A DNA stretch of 64,000 bases from Rotaria socialis (lineage: Eukaryota > Rotifera > Eurotatoria > Philodinida > Philodinidae). The stretch spans positions 1 to 64,000 of the forward strand of contig CAJNYU010003011.1 of NCBI GenBank assembly GCA_905331475.1. Reading direction: 5' to 3'. A model generated the notes under the pieces. That model ran no database searches, was not told where the DNA came from, and saw nothing but the letters and a program-made list of their open reading frames with translations. The translations under genes and the position numbers were made by a program. Shown piece by piece: positions 57,356-64,000 of the stretch; the first letter of the stretch is position 1, and each line of letters opens with the position of its first letter.

Positions 57356-57655
57356 AAAAGTAGATGCAACAGCTTCACGAAATGCTCAGAATAGCTGCTG
57401 GAATCCGTTTGACTGTATGTTTTTGAGGTTGGAAAACTTGAATCTGCCATCAAATTTTAGATATTTTTTACCGGATGCTTTTTTGATCAAAATATTTTTT
57501 TTTGAGAAAGAATTGATTTCGGTAAAGTTTGACCGAAGGTTGTCAAGATCGGGGAACTCGAATCTGGCATCGGTTTTTAAGAAGTTTTTAAAAAGTTTTT
57601 AAGCAATTTGTTTTTGGTAAAAAATATTTTTTTGAGACATACATTATTTTCGATA
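57356..57655. other. Spacer with two related AT-rich units
   Basis: GAATCTGCCATCAAATTTTA and GAATCTGGCATCGGTTTTTA, each followed by long T tracts, are two degenerate copies about 120 bp apart. No gene. Confidence 0.4.
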
Positions 57656-57870
57656 AAAGCAGGAGGGTGGATTATGCTGTTTTGCGTCCCTCCCCTCTCA
57701 GATTTGAATTATTTCTATCATTTATTATTTCGGGATCATTCTTGATCACTTTTTTCAACTTCGTTTCCCAAAAATCGACATCGATGATTTTTTTGCCTAG
57801 GATACCCCACAGGTATCATCGAAAACAAAATTTGTTTTATCACAAGCCCAAACCAGATGTAATTGTAATT
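57655..57870 (+). repeat. Single-arm relative of the 6.5-7.1 kb palindromic element
   Basis: Shares in order GGTGGATTATGCTGTTTTGC, CCTCTCAGATTTGAATTATT, AAAATCGACATCGATGATTT, CACAGGTATCATC and CCAGATGTAATTG with the arms at 6455-7140, but has no inverted partner here. Confidence 0.8.
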
Positions 57871-58050
57871 ATAATGTACTTTCTATTGGTGAGATTCCTG
57901 ATAATTCCTTTGATATCCTCGTATACATACATTTAATACTTAAGTTTAGTCTTCCCGTATTTGCTGATCTTACATTTTTATTTTTTATCCTTTTATCTAA
58001 TTTTTTTTACATGTGTATCAAAAGAAAATGCTGCTTAAATACAAATACAT

Positions 58051-59068
58051 TCAATAGAAAGGACGCAACATTGTTTGATCACCAGAATCAAGTTTTTTAA
58101 GACAGTCCACCATCTGATTCAATATAATTTTGTATGGATAATCATCTGGAAATGTTGCTTGTTCACATTTATGAATAAGTGTTCTTTGATCTGCAATTGT
58201 TCGAAGATTATGATGAGCACTCTCGTGTCGGTCTGATACAATTTTTCTTAGATCTATTAACTTGATGGTTGCATTTGTTCGCTCTTTTAATTCTTGTTCA
58301 ATTGGATCCAACAGCTGAACGACCATTGAATGATTTTGTACTTGATCGGTAAAAACGTTCTGTTTATCTAATTTCAATAATCGAATAACTTCTGTTTCAA
58401 CTTTAGACCATTCTTCTATAAAAAAAAAAACAAGAAAAAAAATTGTTTTTGAAAATTGCAATCTTTAACTTGCTTATTAAACGACTCCACTCTTTCAGAT
58501 ACGGAGCTTTTTCACGAATTACTTTATTGACGTAATAAAATTGAAATAATCGTACGACTTCATAAGCATCGATTTGAATATCTCGAAGTAACCATTGTGA
58601 TTCAAGATTATCCAATCGTTTTTGTATATTATTAATTGTTTTTTCTTGTTCTTCTGTTCTTATTGCACTTGCATCGACACAAAGCTTTAACTTTTGGATC
58701 TCTTCCATAATAGATTTGAATACATTTTCGAATCCATCTTTGCCATGAATATCAATACCCAATGTAGATAGAATTTGTTCGATATAATTATAAATATTAT
58801 CATGCAATGAAGCTTTTCGAATATGTTCAAAAATAGGTATACATGACTGGAATGCTTTTCCTTTTTTTTCTTCATTATCAATAGAAATATTGATGAGATT
58901 ATACTGTTCTAATATATTACAAATATAACTGAATTCTTTTTTAAATAAATCATTGACAAGTGCAGAAGAATAACATTGCGTCATCCACACTATTTGTTGT
59001 GATCTTGCAATAATATTGATTGACATAGAACGTGGAATTCTTCTACAGCAATACCATAAAATATTCAT
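58051..59068 (-). CDS. Helical/coiled-coil protein, two exons, unrecognised
   Basis: Exon 1 from ATG 59068 carries helices (FEHIRKASLHDNIYNYIEQI, RTEEQEKTINNIQKRLDNLE) to about 58490; exon 2 from about 58421 (EEWSKVETEVIRLLKLDKQN) to the stop at 58051. The interval ends in a very strong polypyrimidine acceptor (TTTTTTTTTTATAG). Exon 2 requires a phase-1 donor: TGGA|GTCGTT or AGTC|GTTTAA fits, whereas the more obvious GCAA|GTTAAA does not. So the junction is uncertain and a frameshift cannot be excluded. About 320 residues, mostly helical. No family recognised. Confidence 0.55.
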
Positions 59069-59955
59069 AATTCAAATAATAAGTAATGATCTAGAAGTAA
59101 AATGTGATGATGAAGAATAATAATTATATGATAAATAATATTAACATATGATGAAAAATCAAATACCACGAGTAGTATATCTGAAATATTTAGTGAAAAC
59201 ATATTTATTATTCTGTTTGTGATAAATTGTATAGACTTGACAATAAATAATAAAGAAAAGAATACGAATTGGATCATATTTTATTATTGAGATCTTTCTT
59301 CAGCTACTGGTTTTTCATCAAAGTGCTAAATGACACTTGTTTTAAATAAAGTATAATAAAATTTCCAAAATGTGCAATATTAGAGTTATGCTAAATTATG
59401 AAATATTTCATATAAATTTATTGTAGATATTTTCCTACTCGAAGTGGAGCTTACGTTTAAGTTTCGCAAAAATGCGTTCTTTTCACCAAGCAAATTTTTT
59501 AGGGTTTTATTCGATTCTTAGCTTACCAATTCTAAAAAAATCATTGAAGTCTTCAAAATTTTTATAGGATCTGAAAAGTTTTTAATTGTGTCTCCCGATT
59601 TATTGACGTCCCATTTCCTTCTCTTGTGTCATGAAAACATTTGGGTTAGGAGTGGCAGTCTATTTTTAAAGTTATCTGATAGAATATTGTTTTAAGTTGA
59701 TATTAAATACTTTAAAATTTAACTTTAAAAAATTGAAGTTTCATTAGATTATACCACGAAAAACATGTTTTGTTGACAAAATTGTATTTCTTTGATTAAA
59801 AAATAATTCTCTTTTAAAAAATAATTATATTACAAAATAGATCATTTGTTGACGTAAATTTCATTTTTTTCAAATCATTTTATTTGCGAAAAAAGACTAA
59901 AAATATAATTTAGCTTTAAATTAAAGTTAAAGTGTCATCCCTAATCGAAACACTG
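59069..59955. other. Intergenic, nothing recognised
   Basis: AT-rich DNA. The minus-strand frame 59065-59277 is low-complexity and likely chance. Confidence 0.45.
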
Positions 59956-59961
59956 GTGGTA

Positions 59962-60457
59962 TACACTGTAAAAAAAAGTAGGAGCTATACGAAACCTCAA
60001 GAAAAGGTTCGGTAGATGAGAAAAAGCTTGGAAATGTGTTGAAAGTTTCAAAAAACGAATAAAAAAATACGCAGAGCCTTTAAAGGATCTTACCGTGTAC
60101 TCAAGTGAAGATCCTTTTTTCTTCGGAACCTTTTTAAGTTCCGTAGGCCCCAAAATAGGTTTTGTAGGAAAATACGAAACCTTTAGAGTTTCGTATTAAA
60201 TATAATAGTTTTACAGGAAACAAAGTACGAAACTCTAATGGTTTCGTATTTTCCTACAAAACCTATTTTGTGGCCTACGGAACTTAAAAAGGTTTCGAAG
60301 AGAAAAGGATCTTCACTTGAGTACACGGTAAGATCCTTTAAAGGCTCTGCGTATTTTTTTATTCGTTTTTTGAAACTTTCAACACATTTGCAAGCTCTTT
60401 CTCATCTACCGAACCTTTTCTTGAGGTTTCGTATAGCTCCTATTTTTTTACAGTGTA
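59962..60457. mobile_element. Fold-back Tc1/mariner-like MITE
   Basis: The two halves (59962 to about 60195 and about 60225-60457) are near-perfect inverted copies, so the whole 496 bp is one hairpin. Termini are TACACTGTAAAAAAA and TTTTTTTACAGTGTA, flanked by TA on both sides (59960-59961, 60458-60459), the Tc1/mariner target. Mirror-image open frames in both arms translate to the same 70-residue peptide and are not genes. Confidence 0.85.
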
Positions 60458-60595
60458 TACTCGAATAAAGTAGAATAGAAAAAATATACAACTTTTTGTA
60501 TGTGACAGCCCTGTATGAACAGTTGTTTTATCTAATATTTCATATACGAGTACAAAGAAGCATTAAAGAGAATTAATACTAATTAGTTAGTCTAT

Positions 60596-60644
60596 GGGTG
60601 TGGGTGTGACGATAAGACTAACACCCGCACCCACACCCACACCC
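60596..60644. repeat. Telomere-like hairpin (copy 5)
   Basis: GGGTGTGGGTGTG (60596-60608) is perfectly complementary to CACACCCACACCC (60632-60644). The C-rich side is longer (60621-60644, four units). No gene end is recognised beside this copy. Confidence 0.85.
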
Positions 60645-60972
60645 TTTTATTTACTGTTTGGCCTGTTTTTCATCATTATATTTGATTTGACGCAAGTTTT
60701 TCTTTCTCCCCACTGACTCTTATAATATGTAAATGGAAAATTATACAATACGGTCGAAAGCGGTTCTCTAGCTACCGGTAATAAATAAATCAAGCACTAA
60801 AAGGAGACTTTCCTAGTGCAAATTCATACAAATTGATCTAGATGTTATACCTGTTGGAGCGATGTATTTTTAAGTGTAATTGACCTCCAAATAAAGGGGA
60901 TAATGCTGTTATCTACAAAAAAAAGAAAATATATTTAAAAAACATAATATCACAGTATGAATTAAATATATC

Positions 60973-61320
60973 TAGGGATGTGCAGTATCGGTGTATTGAC
61001 CACCGACTTGCACCGACGATGTGTCCAGTGAAGCACTGACTACACCGGCAGTGTGCGCAGTGGAACACCGACCACACTGTCACCGGTGTCACTGAAACAC
61101 CGAAGATAGGGACACTGACGACACCGATATCTTTCTGGTTGACTAAAGACTTCAGTCAATCAAACGTTGTCAGTTTGTCAGTGTTTCACTGATCATCAGT
61201 GCTTAAGTGAAGTCGATGCCAGTGACACTGATTACAGTGTGGTCGGTGTTCCACTGGACACACCGTCGGTGTAGTCGCTGATCAGTTTTTCAGTATTTAC
61301 ACCGACACTGCGCATCCCTA
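60973..61320. mobile_element. hAT-type MITE with CACCGAC words
   Basis: Ends TAGGGATGTGCAGTATCGGT and ACCGACACTGCGCATCCCTA are inverted repeats typical of hAT elements. Flanks AATATATC (60965-60972) and AATATATA (61321-61328) form an 8-bp duplication with one change. The 348-bp interior is filled with CACCGAC, GTCGGTGT, CACTGAC and TCAGTG words in both orientations. Confidence 0.88.
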
Positions 61321-61640
61321 AATATATAATATTTCATATAATAACCACACTATTTTCAAGAATAGATAAATAGAAAATAGATACAAGAAGAAACATGATA
61401 ATACAAATAAAGATGAATTTCATATATGTTCGGGATAATAATATAAGCTAGAAAAAAAAATAACATTGTGAGATAAGGCGAAAATCTGAAATAAAATAAG
61501 GAATATATTCGTATATATGTGCATTTATTTATATTTAAAACTGAATTGTTTTTTCAAAATAAATAAAAAGAAAAAATACTTACAATTTTCTACAAGACTT
61601 GATAAATAACTTGAATAGTTTCTGTACACACTTTAAGCTT
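61321..61640. other. AT-rich repeat-like sequence
   Basis: Resembles the degenerate AT-rich repeat at 30.1-31.3 kb, including AATACTTACAATTTTCTACAAG at about 61575-61597. No gene. Confidence 0.35.
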
Positions 61641-62060
61641 GACTTATACATTGCTTGTGTATGACTGACTAGTCATTTTTGAATTAGAACAAAGCTCTAG
61701 ACGTATCAATATATATCAGGTCTAAACGTCTAAAACAAATAAGACGCCTCAATGTCTATTTTATTCAAGCGTCTAAAAAGAAAACGCTTCTCAAGTCTAA
61801 CTTATGTCTAAACTTGACTTTAGACAGATGCACCGTCTTGTAAGACGCAAGTCATCTTTTTACAGTGTGTCACTCTAAAATATCAAGACACATGAAGTGT
61901 ACAAATAAGACACTTAGCGCCATTTCTGATTGGTTGGTAAAGGTCTAAAGTAGACACTTATGTTATGTGTCCGCGGATAACCGATTTAGAACGCTTGAGC
62001 GTCTTAAAATTTTCTGGGTGGACTATTTCCACCAGTGTATATAGGCGTCTTAGAAGTATC
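61641..62060. repeat. MITE-like patch of AAGACGCTT / GTCTAAA words
   Basis: Many copies of GTCTAAA, AAGCGTCT, AAGACGC and AGACACTTA in both orientations across about 400 bp. A TTTTTACAGTGTG block at about 61858-61870 resembles a Tc1/mariner-like terminus, so the patch may be composite. Boundaries not resolved. Confidence 0.6.
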
Positions 62061-64000
62061 ATTTTTAGACGCTTCTATCAATCTATGGTTCACTAACTCA
62101 AGAATTCATGTTTTTATATGAACATTAGATATTATAATTTCAACTTTGTCGACGTTTCTCAATGCACATGATAATTAAAAATCATTTTTAAATAAAATAA
62201 GCATTTCTCTCTATATGCCCGACCAAAAAAGAAAAAGACGAAAAACGAGAAAAGAATTTTTTTTATTTAATTTTTATTTAAATTTAACGCGGATGATTCA
62301 CGATAATTATCAAATCATCATAAAAATTGTGGATATGTATGTTATCAAAAGCAAATGTTTGTGTAACAATTAAAATTTTTTCGGCGATTCGGAATGAGTA
62401 TTAAAAATCATTTATAAATATAAATCAAATAAACAATTCTCTCAAATTTTGCGCCTAATTAAAAAACGAATTTTGCTTGTGACATGTGTATGTTGATGAG
62501 CATTATATCTGATCGATATAAAAGTACAAATATCCTTCTAATTCAAGGGGGAAATGACTCTTCTTTTAGTTTTAATTCCTTAACTCAGTTCAATTTGTTT
62601 CCACCATCATCAAGATTTTCTGATCGATTAAGTGTCGAAAAATGTTTAGATTTTATGTCAAGTTTGGATAATCAACAATAGATGAAATGTCATTTTTGGT
62701 GTTTGTCCATATAACTTATCTTCATCTAATGACTTCTCATCGGAGTCATTCGTATTGAAGTAATTATATTGAAAAAAACTAGAATGTTGTTTTGAAATTG
62801 TTTACAAATATGTTGCACAAAAGAGGAACACAATTGAAATAAAAGGATGTAAAATTACGAAAATCTTCAAAAGAAAGCTTAAATTTTTTAATTGACGATC
62901 AGAAGAAACTGACTACTTCACATCAAATTTTACTGGAGAAAGCAAAACTTCATATGACCAACTCAATGAATCATAGAAATCGAAAAGAGCTCATAAACAA
63001 ATGTAGTCAGTAGTCGCTTTGGCACCTATGCTGTTTTTTATGTTCTTGGCCCCTTTTTCTTGTTTACCAAAAAAATAAAATAAAATACAACAATATTGTA
63101 ATAAGGTAAAAAATTACCAATATTTCCTTAGTGATTATGTTCAGCTATGGTGTTTTTTTCATCGAATTTATTCATATGCGTAAAGAGAGAAAAAAGTTAC
63201 ATCAGCCTTGTGAATTGCACGGTTGATACGAACCGTGCAAAAATGTAAAATATAATGTTTAATTTCGAATATACCAAGCCAGGAATCAAAGAAAACGAAG
63301 TAGCTGTTTGCCAGTTAACAGATTTAAAGGAGAAAAAAACTCATCATTTATCAGCAGAATATTATTCGTTGAATATTTCAAAGAAAAACTCTGTTGCAAA
63401 GCGAACTAAAAGCAACTTGCTACTTCCTCTGCAATTAATTGTAAAGGGAAGACGCTAATAGGTTCTCTAAAAAATCGAAACTATCTCATTTTCTACAAAG
63501 ACTATTCTTTATTCGTAATCATTTTTTTGTTGCGGTGTCTTTATTTCTTCGGTGTATAAATGAAGCTATGACACAATAATTTTAACTGATCAATTTTTAA
63601 ACTGTTGAATACTTCATCTATATGATTGTAGAGGTTTTTTATACAGCAGAACTTAAAAAAACAAAATCATTTTGCCCCGAGTTTCATTCGCAAGGCTAAA
63701 TAAATAGCGATCAAATTGCAAAAGAAGTGAAGCATACCATAATTATTTCTACGTTTGATTATTTTCACATAAAATAATCAGTACATTACAATCATTACTA
63801 AATGAAATAATTATACTATATATTTTGTAAATTATCATGATTTGAAAGAATAATATCTTTATGATCACTAAATATCAGTTTCAGTTTTCTTATTGACTCA
63901 GTTTTTCTGACGGATTCTCGTATTCGTACCACTTCTTTTAGTCCACTCAATCATTGAAAACGTGTTGATCAACAACATAATGTGCTTCTTTTATGCGAAA
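62061..64000. other. Intergenic to window end; one perfect hairpin
   Basis: No gene recognised; frames at 62484-62681 and 63255-63458 lack motifs. TTGCACGGTT-GATACG-AACCGTGCAA at 63215-63240 is a perfect 10-bp stem with a 6-nt loop, of unknown role. Confidence 0.4.

Noticed and set aside
59941..60468. Two 70-76 residue frames with the same peptide on opposite strands
   Set aside because: They are mirror translations of the inverted arms of the fold-back MITE, not genes.
63255..63458. 67-residue plus-strand frame near the window end
   Set aside because: No motif or splice context that would support a gene.
1..64000. tRNA or rRNA genes
   Set aside because: I looked for B-box-like GGTTCGAATCC words with a fitting cloverleaf and for rRNA-like GC-rich blocks and found none convincing; a covariance search would be needed to be sure.

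Overview
The window looks like nuclear DNA of a bdelloid rotifer (Adineta/Rotaria type). It is AT-rich. Genes have many short GT-AG introns, mostly 45-90 bp. The protein families are those expanded in bdelloids: NHL-repeat proteins, ADP-ribosyltransferase-TPR proteins, B-box/RING coiled-coil proteins and orphan 7TM receptors. Several genes look bacterial or phage-like (tail-collar domain, M23 peptidase, SnoaL-like). Five hairpins carry copies of TGTGGG, the hexamer I recall as the Adineta telomere repeat. The organism call is inference; no marker gene is present.

Layout. 0-5.2 kb: a terminal exon, a frameshifted 7TM receptor, and a three-exon secreted protein ending in a phage tail-collar domain with one in-frame stop. 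5.2-8.9 kb: repeats. 8.9-13.3 kb: a RING/TRAF-type zinc finger coiled-coil gene, a leucine-rich-repeat gene that may be its second exon, and a small secreted protein. 13.7-21.1 kb: motif-dense repeats and an NHL gene split by a hAT-type MITE. 22-29.8 kb: a decayed LINE-type gag ORF, an intact 7TM receptor, a decayed transposase and a broken M23 peptidase. 30-32.5 kb: a hammerhead ribozyme, AT-rich repeats and one unknown gene. 34-46 kb is the best-preserved stretch: a complete 17-exon TM9SF gene, an ADP-ribosyltransferase-TPR gene and two tandem membrane proteins with PPC-like ectodomains. 48-55 kb: a B-box protein, an 11-exon zinc-finger gene, and a SnoaL-like gene flanked by two copies of a small gene that agree perfectly over about 350 bp. 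56-64 kb: an assembly gap in poly-G/poly-C, one coiled-coil gene and several MITEs.

There is no operon-like organisation. Three themes stand out. First, GGGTGTGGG/CCCACACCC hairpins occur at five places, three of them 13-23 bp past a stop codon. Second, several MITE-like elements are each built from their own short palindromic word. Third, many genes are broken by only one or two lesions. No CRISPR array, rRNA or convincing tRNA was seen. All exon models are by eye, from splice consensus and phase agreement, without transcript support.
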